Notes: a model not told the origin generated them from the letters alone. A stretch of 5,675 bases of DNA from Halobacteriaceae archaeon Tc-Br11_E2g27 (GCA_001564135.1 LKNH01000175.1:1-5675), one strand, 5' to 3'; shown: positions 1 through 5,491, counted from the stretch's first letter. A program made the numbers and translations.

Positions 1-729
1 GCCGTGGAAATTAGACCGGAAGTTCCAGTGTGTCAACTGCACCCCTTTGGGCTGGCTCGTCGTTCCAGACGTATAGACGAGACTTGCCAAATCGTCCGGC
101 TGAGTTTCATCCAGCCACCCCTGATACGTCTCTTCATCGAAGGTTTCTTCACCGATGTCGTGAACTTCACGCAGCGTATAAATGTCGTCGCGTTCGTAGT
201 CGGATTCCGGCTCGTCAATGAGAATCATATACTCTAGGTCGAGATTCTCCTCCACTTCGAAGAGCCGTTTAAGCAACTGTTCGTTCTCGACGATAACACC
301 CCTTGCCTCCGGGTCCCCAAGGAGATACTCTGCCTGATTCGGTGATGAGTCGGTGTAGACCGTCGTCACAACACAACCTGCTGCAAGCAATGCGAAATCG
401 GACTGTGCCCACTCCATTCGAGTGTTAGCGAACATCCCCACGCGGTCCTGATGCTCAAGTCCAATCTCGCGAAAGCCCGTCGCAAGATGGCGAACAATGT
501 CACGCATTTCTCGATAGGTGATAGAAGCATACTCCCCATCCGGTGCTTCAGGTACCACCCCAGCCATTGACCGGTCGTGTACCCCACCTTTGTACAACTG
601 TGCTTTTGATTCAAGACGGCGCTCAGCACTTGTCTCGAACAACTCAGGAATTGTCCCCTCTGCATACAGGTCGTCTTCGTACTCGTACTCCGCCGCGAGC
701 CACTCTGGCTCTGTTATATTAGCTACCAT
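1..729 (-). CDS. Long-chain acyl-CoA synthetase (AMP-forming), N-terminal part
   Basis: Activates a carboxylic acid, most likely a medium/long-chain fatty acid, to acyl-AMP and then acyl-CoA in the cytoplasm or at the inner membrane face. The reverse strand is open for 243 codons from ATG (727-729) to the left edge, so the C-terminal half is missing. It starts MVANITEPEWLAAEYEYED. Family features of the ANL superfamily, long-chain ACSL-like branch: a SITYRE segment near residue 70, DRVGMFANTRMEWAQ near 95-110, and the P-loop (A3) motif YTSGTTSQPKG at about 219-229, followed by VQLTHWNF. The A3 motif normally reads TSGTTGxPKG, so Ser225 replaces the usual glycine; its codon (AGC) is one transition from GGC. 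The gene is divergent from mbf1 and has its own TATA-like promoter. The family is very likely; the exact acid substrate cannot be told. Confidence 0.92.
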   Translation of the reverse strand, partial: MVANITEPEWLAAEYEYEDDLYAEGTIPELFETSAERRLESKAQLYKGGVHDRSMAGVVPEAPDGEYASITYREMRDIVRHLATGFREIGLEHQDRVGMFANTRMEWAQSDFALLAAGCVVTTVYTDSSPNQAEYLLGDPEARGVIVENEQLLKRLFEVEENLDLEYMILIDEPESDYERDDIYTLREVHDIGEETFDEETYQGWLDETQPDDLASLVYTSGTTSQPKGVQLTHWNFRSNFHG

Positions 730-769
730 AGTAGTTCCCTTTCGCGTTCTTTCGTGTGTACGAAACTCT

Positions 770-780
770 CTTATAAAAAA
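770..780 (-). promoter_or_regulatory. TATA-box promoter of the acyl-CoA synthetase gene
   Basis: On the reverse strand the sequence reads TTTTTTATAAG, a good haloarchaeal TATA element centred near 774. Transcription would start about 26 nt downstream, near 747, giving a leader of roughly 18 nt before the ATG. Only a weak Shine-Dalgarno-like AAGGGA precedes the start. Four TGAGT copies lie just upstream of the box (784-811). Confidence 0.55.
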
Positions 781-912
781 CATACTCATTTAGTTACTCA
801 TCACTCACTCAGGAAGCTTACATTTGCTGAAAGGGGGATATAGTCGTCTGTTTATGGTATATAATAATAATACTTACATTAAACTATTTCACTGTTTATC
901 CCCTCACTGAAA

Positions 913-958
913 GCGTTTTGGCGGACAGATTCACACGGTGAATATCTCGTATAAACGC
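913..958. repeat. Nested inverted repeat upstream of mbf1
   Basis: The inner arms ATTCAC (929-934) and GTGAAT (938-943) are a perfect 6-bp dyad around ACG. The outer arms GCGTTT (913-918) and AAACGC (953-958) are also perfect and are centred within half a base of the inner pair. It could be an operator, or a hairpin if transcribed. A TATA-like TATAAACG (950-957) overlaps the right outer arm. The sequence pairing is certain; the function is not known. Confidence 0.45.
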
Positions 959-1033
959 GAATCACAACCGCGTGGGTATCCAGGCTCGATTAGCGAACGA
1001 AAACGACCCATCTGTTGTATCGAAGGGGAGCAG

Positions 1034-1039
1034 TTATTA
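1034..1039 (+). promoter_or_regulatory. TATA-like element of mbf1
   Basis: TTATTA is centred about 26 nt before the mbf1 ATG at 1063, the spacing expected when transcription starts at the start codon. No Shine-Dalgarno lies close to the ATG, which fits a leaderless mRNA. An alternative upstream box is TATAAA at about 950-955, which would give a longer leader. Confidence 0.4.
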
Positions 1040-1062
1040 CAGCCAATCCGTTATCCCCCAGC

Positions 1063-1551
1063 ATGGCCAAGTATTCGACTGGAGGGGGGATTGATTCCGG
1101 CGATAGTTGCGAACTCTGTGGTGCAACAGGCGTCGACACGAGTTCGGTCAACGTTGCAGGGGCACAACTACAGGTTTGTAGTGACTGCGCACAACACGAC
1201 GACAGCGTCAAACAATCGGCAGATTCCTCACAGGATGAAAACCGCAAGAAGCGAGCCGCAAAAAATACCGCGCGAATGCATGATTCGGTCCAGCCTGACT
1301 CCTCACACTGGGAAAGCGGAGCGGATTACGACGACGACCAACTTCCATATCTGGTTTCTGATTATGGCGAGCAGGTTACCAACGCCCGACAGGAAGCGGG
1401 CTACCAACTGGAGGAACTCGCAAATGAACTCAATGTTACCGAAAATGACCTGTTGGCGCTTGAACAGGGGCGTGCTGTACAGGCTGGCATAGGTGGGAGC
1501 GTGGTTGCGGCCGTAGAGGAGTATCTTGACATTACCCTGACTGACGAATAA
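1063..1551 (+). CDS. mbf1: Archaeal multiprotein bridging factor 1 (zinc ribbon + HTH)
   Basis: A protein of 162 aa. The N-terminal zinc ribbon has C16-x2-C19 and C39-x2-C42 in the pattern CELC...CSDC. An acidic/polar, probably disordered linker follows at about 45-95. A C-terminal Cro/C1-type helix-turn-helix covers roughly 98-160; its core VTNARQEAGYQLEELANEL matches the MBF1 pattern of a recognition HTH followed by LALEQGR. In eukaryotes MBF1 bridges TBP and activators; archaeal MBF1 has been linked to ribosomes and transcription, and its exact role is unsettled. The ATG at 1063 was chosen over the in-frame TTG at 1015 because it gives the usual short N-terminus (MAKYSTGGG) and sits 26 nt after a TATA-like box. 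The HAD gene follows 54 nt downstream on the same strand. Confidence 0.9.
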   Translation: MAKYSTGGGIDSGDSCELCGATGVDTSSVNVAGAQLQVCSDCAQHDDSVKQSADSSQDENRKKRAAKNTARMHDSVQPDSSHWESGADYDDDQLPYLVSDYGEQVTNARQEAGYQLEELANELNVTENDLLALEQGRAVQAGIGGSVVAAVEEYLDITLTDE

Positions 1552-1565
1552 CGACCGTTATCCAC

Positions 1566-1584
1566 TATCAAAGCATCTTTGCTA
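1566..1584. repeat. Short dyad between mbf1 and the HAD gene
   Basis: CAAAG (1569-1573), CAT, CTTTG (1577-1581) is a perfect 5-bp inverted repeat, and TA...TA pairs again outside one mismatch. It ends 24 nt before the GTG start of the HAD gene, about where a TATA/BRE element would lie for a leaderless transcript. It could be an operator or a weak mbf1 terminator hairpin; it is short enough to be chance. Confidence 0.3.
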
Positions 1585-1605
1585 TCTCCAGTCCTAGTCA
1601 CGACT

Positions 1606-2139
1606 GTGACAGCGACGTACGACGCTATTGTCTATGATCTGGACGGCACTCTCGTTCGCCTCGATGTTGATTGGCAAGAAGTGCGGGAGGAGGTAGCTGC
1701 AAAGCTCCGCGTGCGCAACATCCAAGTTGCGGAAGACAGCCTCTGGACGATGTTCGAACGAGCAACGCTCGAAGGGTTCGAACGACCAGTCCACCAGACC
1801 CTCGAATCGTTCGAGCGTGATGGTGCGCGAAGTGCAACGCGCCTTCCGCTCGCTGACGAACTCCCGTGGGACGTTCCCGTCGGTGTCTGCTCACTCAATG
1901 CCGAATCTGCCTGTCGGATTGCGCTTGAACTGCATGGTCTTGACGGCTATATCGACGCCCTTGTCGGTCGTGATACGGTTTCAACTCATAAACCCCATCC
2001 TGAGCCACTGCTGACGACTGTTGAGCGGCTTGGCGTCTCTCCTGGAGAAACCCTGTTTGTGGGGGATTCAGAGAGCGATGCCCAGACAGCCGAACGTGCT
2101 GGAACCGATTTTCAGTACGTTTCCGAACGACTCTCCTAA
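1606..2139 (+). CDS. HAD-superfamily hydrolase, phosphoglycolate-phosphatase-like
   Basis: A cytoplasmic Mg-dependent phosphatase of 177 aa. All four HAD motifs are present: motif I YDLDGT with nucleophile D11 and acid D13, motif II VCSLN with S96, motif III THKPHPEP with K129, and motif IV VGDSESD with D154 and D158. About 80 residues between motifs I and II form a small helical C1 cap, as in Gph-like enzymes. The GTG at 1606 (MTATYDAIVYDLDGT) is preferred to the in-frame TTG at 1579 because it places motif I at the usual distance from the N-terminus. This form is common in Haloarchaea and its substrate is not established; phosphoglycolate is only one option. It lies downstream of mbf1 and 79 nt before the DUF5784 gene, so co-transcription with the latter is plausible. 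Confidence 0.88.
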   Translation: MTATYDAIVYDLDGTLVRLDVDWQEVREEVAAKLRVRNIQVAEDSLWTMFERATLEGFERPVHQTLESFERDGARSATRLPLADELPWDVPVGVCSLNAESACRIALELHGLDGYIDALVGRDTVSTHKPHPEPLLTTVERLGVSPGETLFVGDSESDAQTAERAGTDFQYVSERLS

Positions 2140-2218
2140 CTGCGAGTTCATCACCACACCCGTTTTGCATCTCACCAAGACACAAGAGCCAAACACCCCG
2201 TATCCCCTACTGGCCTGT

Positions 2219-3208
2219 GTGGCAGGTCCAATTCGCTTCCGCTACTCACCGCAAACCTGGTCCCATGACCGCGTGAAGCGGGAGCTTTACCAACCACTCG
2301 AAACGAAATTTGGCGCAACATCTTCCGACCCACGATACCCCCCACCACCCTCCTATGAGGCGGTTCGTCTCTCGATGAACAATGGTGACCTCGCGCTGTT
2401 TGCCTGGGAGAGCGACGGCAGCGGTGCATACTGGCTTGGCAATACAGAGACGCCGAAGGTGCTTTGGCGGACTGATAAATATACGTTCGACGAATCACCG
2501 TATCCAGTTGCCCGATGGGCACAGCGTGTGTTGCTCGCTGAACTAACTGAAACGGAGCCCTGGTTGGCACCCTATCGGCATGTTGCGTGGTTTTTCCTCC
2601 CAGTATTCTTTTCCAAAGACGGAAGAGACACCAGTCGTGTGTTTTTCCGCGACCACGCCGCTGGGTTTCCAGACGCGACGCGTGAACAGGGGCTTCAGTT
2701 CTATGATGAACTGCTGAAGCCAGGTATTCTTGATGAATATCGGTATACGACGGCAACGAAACTTGGTACAAGCGACCGCCTTGACCTTGTTCGAATGCGG
2801 GCCTCAATGGCCGAACTCAACGCAGCCAAACTCCTCTTCGATTCCGGCTACTCGTTCACGCCTGAGGTTGAACTTGATTCAGGCTATACGCTTGATTTCC
2901 GGTTAGCTGACTCCGGTCAACTTATCGAGGTTACTCGCCCGGAGCCACCAGCACGGCGGCGGGCCGGGACCGCCGCCGCTGCTATCAAAGAAACAGTTCA
3001 GGGGAAGACCGGTAATCAGTTATCTGCACATCAGGGTGCAGTCGTTTTTGTCGACTGTACGTCGTTCCGCGACGACGAATGGCAAGCAATCCGGGCCGAG
3101 TCGCCGTCTGTCGGTTACAGACCCGCCGTTGTGTATCGAATGCGCCCCGAAAAGCCGTGTGAGGGATATATCCGTGGTCAGCCGGGATTAGCGCTTGAAC
3201 TTACCTAA
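2219..3208 (+). CDS. DUF5784 family protein, haloarchaeal, unknown function
   Basis: A soluble protein of 329 aa with no signal peptide or membrane helix. The N-terminus MAGPIRFRYSPQTW resembles what I recall of the haloarchaeal DUF5784 family, and this fixes the GTG start at 2219. The frame stays open upstream to 2021, but that part overlaps the HAD gene and looks non-coding. The N-terminal half is rich in tryptophan and other aromatics (W64, W72, W83, W100, W115, W124). The C-terminal half reads as helix SMAELNAAKLLFDSGY (about 196-211), strand ending EVELD, then GYTLDFRL with D226, LIEVTRP with E237, a helix containing KTGNQL (263-268), and strand AVVFVDCTSF (274-283). This order resembles a PD-(D/E)XK nuclease-like core in which the usual lysine is replaced (E-V-T). 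The function is unknown and the nuclease-like reading is my inference. Confidence 0.8.
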   Translation: MAGPIRFRYSPQTWSHDRVKRELYQPLETKFGATSSDPRYPPPPSYEAVRLSMNNGDLALFAWESDGSGAYWLGNTETPKVLWRTDKYTFDESPYPVARWAQRVLLAELTETEPWLAPYRHVAWFFLPVFFSKDGRDTSRVFFRDHAAGFPDATREQGLQFYDELLKPGILDEYRYTTATKLGTSDRLDLVRMRASMAELNAAKLLFDSGYSFTPEVELDSGYTLDFRLADSGQLIEVTRPEPPARRRAGTAAAAIKETVQGKTGNQLSAHQGAVVFVDCTSFRDDEWQAIRAESPSVGYRPAVVYRMRPEKPCEGYIRGQPGLALELT

Positions 3209-3264
3209 TCGGCTTCTCATCTTACTAGTTCACTCCAGCCAACCGAGTACATCACCCAGCCAAG

Positions 3265-3273
3265 CTATTTGTA
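3265..3273 (+). promoter_or_regulatory. TATA-like promoter element of glcD
   Basis: CTATTTGTA is centred at about 3269, 26 nt before the ATG at 3295, fitting a leaderless transcript. It directly abuts the dyad at 3274-3291. The 86-bp gap after the DUF5784 stop suggests glcD has its own promoter. Confidence 0.45.
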
Positions 3274-3291
3274 GGCACACGATAATGTGCC
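3274..3291. promoter_or_regulatory. Operator-like inverted repeat before glcD
   Basis: GGCACA (3274-3279) and TGTGCC (3286-3291) form a perfect 6-bp inverted repeat with a 6-nt spacer. It lies between the TATA-like box and the ATG, covering the expected transcription start. That is where a dimeric archaeal repressor would block initiation. The bound factor is unknown. Confidence 0.45.
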
Positions 3292-3294
3292 AGT

Positions 3295-4710
3295 ATGGGG
3301 ATAGAGACCGCGTTTCTGGGGGAATTGCTGGATGAGGACCAGATAGCGGAAGGGGAGGATGCCCTTCGTGAACATGCGACTGACTGGGGGACTGAAGATG
3401 GAGTTGAGCCGGATGTCGTTGTTTACCCAACATCGACCAACGATGTGTCAGCGGTACTTGCTGCTGCCAACGACCGGAATATTCCAGTCACGCCGTACGC
3501 AGCTGGAACGAGCCTCGAAGGGAATCCCGTTCCAATCGAGGGGGGAATCAGCATGGACCTGACGCGGATGAACGACGTCCTCGGGGTTCGGCCAGCGGAT
3601 TTGCAACTCGATGTTGAACCGGGTGTGATGGGGCCAGCGATTGAGGAAGCTGCTGGTGAACACGGTTTGTTCTTCCCACCGCTTCCATCCTCAGGGGATA
3701 TCTCTACAATCGGTGGCATGATTGCGAACGCCGCAAGCGGCATGCAAACGGTCAAATACGGTGAAGTTGCAGACTGGGTCCGTGAGCTTGAAGTTGTGCT
3801 CGCAGATGGTTCCGTCATCACTGTCGGGACGAAGGCGGTGAAAAGCTCGTCCGGCTACAACCTCCGAGAACTGATTATCGGTAGCGAGGGGACACTCGGT
3901 GTTGTGACTCGCGCAACGCTGGAACTGGCGGGCCGACCGCAACAGGTTCGCGGCGGGAGAGCCCTATTTTCGACGCTATCGGACGCGACTGCAGCCGTTA
4001 CTGATGTTGTTCAGTCGGGTGTAGACGTCGCCAAAGTAGAGTTAATTGACAGCGAATCGGCAATGATGTCAAACGACTATACCGGGGCTGATCTGCCGGA
4101 TGTGCCGATGGTGTTTCTCGAATTCCATGCAGACCACGGCATTGACGAGGAAATCGAGTACTGTCAATCGGTCCTTGCCGCACACGACCCGATAGAGTTC
4201 GAGTTAGCTGACGAGGAGACGATGGATTCGCTCTGGCGGGCTCGACGCGACCTCGCTTTTGCTATCCGGAGCTGGAATCTTGAGTTGCAACCGCTGGTTC
4301 CGGGGGATGTGACCGTCCCAATCAGTGAGTATGGACCAACAATCGAGTATATCAAATCGCTCGAAGATGACCACGATATACGTATGCCGTGTTTTGGCCA
4401 CGCTGGTGATGGGAATATCCATTATACTGTTCTTGTGGACCCAACCGATTCGGACGAACTCGAACGAGGCCAACAAGCATACTCGGATATCGTCGACTAC
4501 GCACTTTCGGTTGGCGGCACCGCAACGGGAGAACACGGTATCGGCCTTGGCAAACGTGAGTATCTCGAACGTGAACACGGAGAAATAGCCGTTGGGCTCA
4601 TGCGCCGCCTCAAGGAAGCCTTCGATCCCAACGGCATTCTCAACCCCGGCAAAATCTTCCCACAGGATGACGACTGGCAGCGGGCTGACCCAGCCGACTA
4701 TCGCGACTAG
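3295..4710 (+). CDS. glcD: FAD-linked oxidase, GlcD / D-lactate dehydrogenase type
   Basis: A complete 471-aa flavoprotein of the VAO/PCMH fold, predicted to oxidise a D-2-hydroxy acid (glycolate, D-lactate or similar) to the 2-oxo acid. The FAD-binding domain spans about 38-215, with PYAAGTSLEGN at 67-77, PLPSSGDISTIGGMIAN at about 129-145 and IGSEGTLGVVT at 195-205. The C-terminal FAD-oxidase domain spans about 220-455, with VTVPIS (339-344), GHAGDGNIH (368-376) and TGEHGIG (411-417); H369, H376 and E413 match the metal ligands and H414 the catalytic histidine of this family. It ends FDPNGILNPGKIF as usual. No GlcE, GlcF or iron-sulfur CCG domain gene lies in the window, so the electron acceptor is unclear. 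A TATA-like box and an operator-like dyad precede it, and a large hairpin follows 28 nt after the stop. The exact substrate cannot be assigned from sequence. Confidence 0.88.
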   Translation: MGIETAFLGELLDEDQIAEGEDALREHATDWGTEDGVEPDVVVYPTSTNDVSAVLAAANDRNIPVTPYAAGTSLEGNPVPIEGGISMDLTRMNDVLGVRPADLQLDVEPGVMGPAIEEAAGEHGLFFPPLPSSGDISTIGGMIANAASGMQTVKYGEVADWVRELEVVLADGSVITVGTKAVKSSSGYNLRELIIGSEGTLGVVTRATLELAGRPQQVRGGRALFSTLSDATAAVTDVVQSGVDVAKVELIDSESAMMSNDYTGADLPDVPMVFLEFHADHGIDEEIEYCQSVLAAHDPIEFELADEETMDSLWRARRDLAFAIRSWNLELQPLVPGDVTVPISEYGPTIEYIKSLEDDHDIRMPCFGHAGDGNIHYTVLVDPTDSDELERGQQAYSDIVDYALSVGGTATGEHGIGLGKREYLEREHGEIAVGLMRRLKEAFDPNGILNPGKIFPQDDDWQRADPADYRD

Positions 4711-4738
4711 GGATAAGATTCTGTGAAAGCACTCGGTA

Positions 4739-4826
4739 TTGTATACCGGTCGACGGAACAATTGATAGTTCTCACGCAGGATGGGTGGTGACGAATCTAT
4801 CACAGCTTCCGTCGACCGGTATATGA
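4739..4826. repeat. Large near-perfect hairpin between glcD and the LX operon
   Basis: The outer arms TATACCGGTCGACGGAA (4742-4758) and TTCCGTCGACCGGTATA (4807-4823) are perfect inverted repeats of 17 bp, extendable by two G-U pairs and one U-A pair in RNA. After a symmetric 4x4 internal loop, TGATAG (4763-4768) pairs with CTATCA (4797-4802) on exactly the same centre (4782.5). TCAC (4772-4775) can also pair with GTGA (4788-4791). It could be a structured terminator or leader, a protein-binding dyad, or a tiny MITE-like element: the arms end in TA, compatible with a TA target site, but TA is weak evidence. The structure is certain; its role is not. Confidence 0.75.
4819..4825 (+). promoter_or_regulatory. 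Possible TATA box for the LX-pfdA-ftsY operon
   Basis: GTATATG in the right arm of the hairpin is a fair TATA element. A start about 26 nt downstream (near 4848) would leave a leader of about 15 nt before the LX ATG. If this is the promoter, the full hairpin is not in the mRNA. No other clear TATA box lies closer to the ATG. Confidence 0.35.
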
Positions 4827-4862
4827 GAAGATTCTTCCCATTGGGTGACCCACCATGGATGT

Positions 4863-5036
4863 ATGAGTGAATACACAGTTACCGGCCGGTGGAAAACGCC
4901 AAACGGATGGCAGGGATTCGAAAAGAGCCTCGAAGCGGAAAACGAAGATGTCGCTGTCGAGCACGTGTATGCGAGCTTTGGCTCCAAGCACGGTCTCAAA
5001 CGCCCACAGGTTGACATTGAGGAGGTATCAGCATGA
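4863..5036 (+). CDS. rpl18a: 50S ribosomal protein LX / L18Ae (L20a)
   Basis: A 57-aa archaeal large-subunit ribosomal protein, related to eukaryotic L18a/eL20. The sequence starts MSEYTVTGRWKTPNGWQ and carries the family core FEKSLEAENEDVAVEHVYASFGSKHGLKR followed in two parts by a final strand VDIEEV. The length is normal for Haloarchaea. The ATG at 4863 is the only start giving the conserved MSEYTV N-terminus; the ATGs at 4855 and 4859 are out of frame. It is the first gene of a tight operon: its stop overlaps the next start (ATGA, 5033-5036). In many archaea this gene follows rpl39e-rpl31e-tif6; here glcD and a hairpin lie upstream instead. Confidence 0.93.
   Translation: MSEYTVTGRWKTPNGWQGFEKSLEAENEDVAVEHVYASFGSKHGLKRPQVDIEEVSA
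5021..5026 (+). promoter_or_regulatory. Strong Shine-Dalgarno for pfdA
   Basis: GGAGGT lies 6 nt before the ATG at 5033, inside the end of the LX coding sequence. It is the only textbook Shine-Dalgarno in the window and supports translation of pfdA as an internal operon gene. Confidence 0.75.
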
Positions 5037-5491
5037 GCCTCGGTGGTGGCGGAGGCGGCGGTCAGTTGCAGGAGCTTGCCTCACAGATTGAACAGCTTGA
5101 AGAAGCCCAGGAGGCACTACGTGGCGAAATCGAAGACCTCGAATCCGAACAGGATGAGATTAGCGAAGCTATCGACGCTATCGGTCACCTTGAAACTGGC
5201 GCAACCGTTCAGGTGCCAGTCGGTGGCGGAGCATACGTGCGTGCTGAAGTAGAGGATATGGACGAAGTTATCGTCGAACTCGGCGCTGATTACGCAGCGG
5301 AATGTGACAGCGACGAAGCCGTCGAGACGCTTTCATCGAAACAGGATGCACTCGATGACCGCATTGAAGAGGTTGAAGCGGAAATTTCGGACATCGAGAG
5401 CGAATCCAAGGAACTCGAAGAACGCGCACAGCAGCTTCAGACACAGCAGATGCAGCAGATGCAACAGCAGATGCAACAACAGGACGAGTAA
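5033..5491 (+). CDS. pfdA: Prefoldin subunit alpha (GimC)
   Basis: A 152-aa subunit of the hexameric alpha2-beta4 prefoldin chaperone, which holds unfolded proteins in the tips of its coiled-coil arms and passes them to the thermosome. Layout: a glycine run at 4-10, first coiled coil at about 11-50, the alpha-type beta-hairpin region at about 55-90 (TGATVQVPVGGGAYVRAEV), second coiled coil at about 92-138, and a Q/M-rich tail at 134-152. Both coils are very acidic, as expected in a high-salt cytoplasm. The start overlaps the LX stop by 4 nt and has a strong Shine-Dalgarno. The tail is encoded by a run of near-repeated CAG/CAA/ATG codons (about 5440-5484), which may vary in length between strains. 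Confidence 0.93.
   Translation: MSLGGGGGGGQLQELASQIEQLEEAQEALRGEIEDLESEQDEISEAIDAIGHLETGATVQVPVGGGAYVRAEVEDMDEVIVELGADYAAECDSDEAVETLSSKQDALDDRIEEVEAEISDIESESKELEERAQQLQTQQMQQMQQQMQQQDE

Larger units (their letters stand above)
730..1062. other. Divergent intergenic region with dyads and an AT-rich core
   Basis: This is a 333-bp gap between the divergent acyl-CoA synthetase and mbf1 genes. I see no convincing gene or tRNA in it. It holds, left to right: the synthetase promoter (770-780); four ACTCA copies at 784, 796, 803 and 807; a symmetric module with CTGAAAG at 827-833, GGGGATA at 834-840, TATCCCC at 897-903 and CTGAAAG at 907-913, enclosing the AT-rich stretch 850-890; a nested dyad at 913-958; and the mbf1 promoter near 1034-1039. 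An open frame from GTG 938 that runs through mbf1 in another register is a shadow and is not called. Confidence 0.6.

Noticed and set aside
821..915. C/D-box RNA suggested by two CTGA elements
   Set aside because: No C box (RUGAUGA) is present near them.
938..1492. Open frame of 184 codons starting GTG 938
   Set aside because: It runs through mbf1 in another register, is basic and low in D/E, and has no recognisable motif.
1752..1785. Repeated GTTCGAACGA within the HAD gene
   Set aside because: It encodes recurring FER tripeptides and uses a TTCGAA motif common in haloarchaeal codons; no sign of function.
2021..2218. N-terminal extension of DUF5784 into the HAD gene
   Set aside because: The extra residues lack haloarchaeal character and overlap HAD codons; the family N-terminus begins at GTG 2219.
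2172..2807. Reverse-strand open frame of 211 codons
   Set aside because: It lies opposite the HAD end and the DUF5784 gene, is basic and rich in H/R/S/C, unlike haloarchaeal proteins, and has no family motif; it is a shadow of DUF5784 coding.
4204..4803. Reverse-strand open frame of 199 codons antisense to glcD
   Set aside because: It starts with GTG inside the hairpin and mirrors glcD codons; its composition is not haloarchaeal.
4715..4835. Direct repeat AAGATTCT (4715-4722 and 4828-4835) as a target-site duplication around the hairpin
   Set aside because: The copies lie 19 and 4 nt from the arms, so they are not flush with the inverted repeats; an 8-bp match may be chance.
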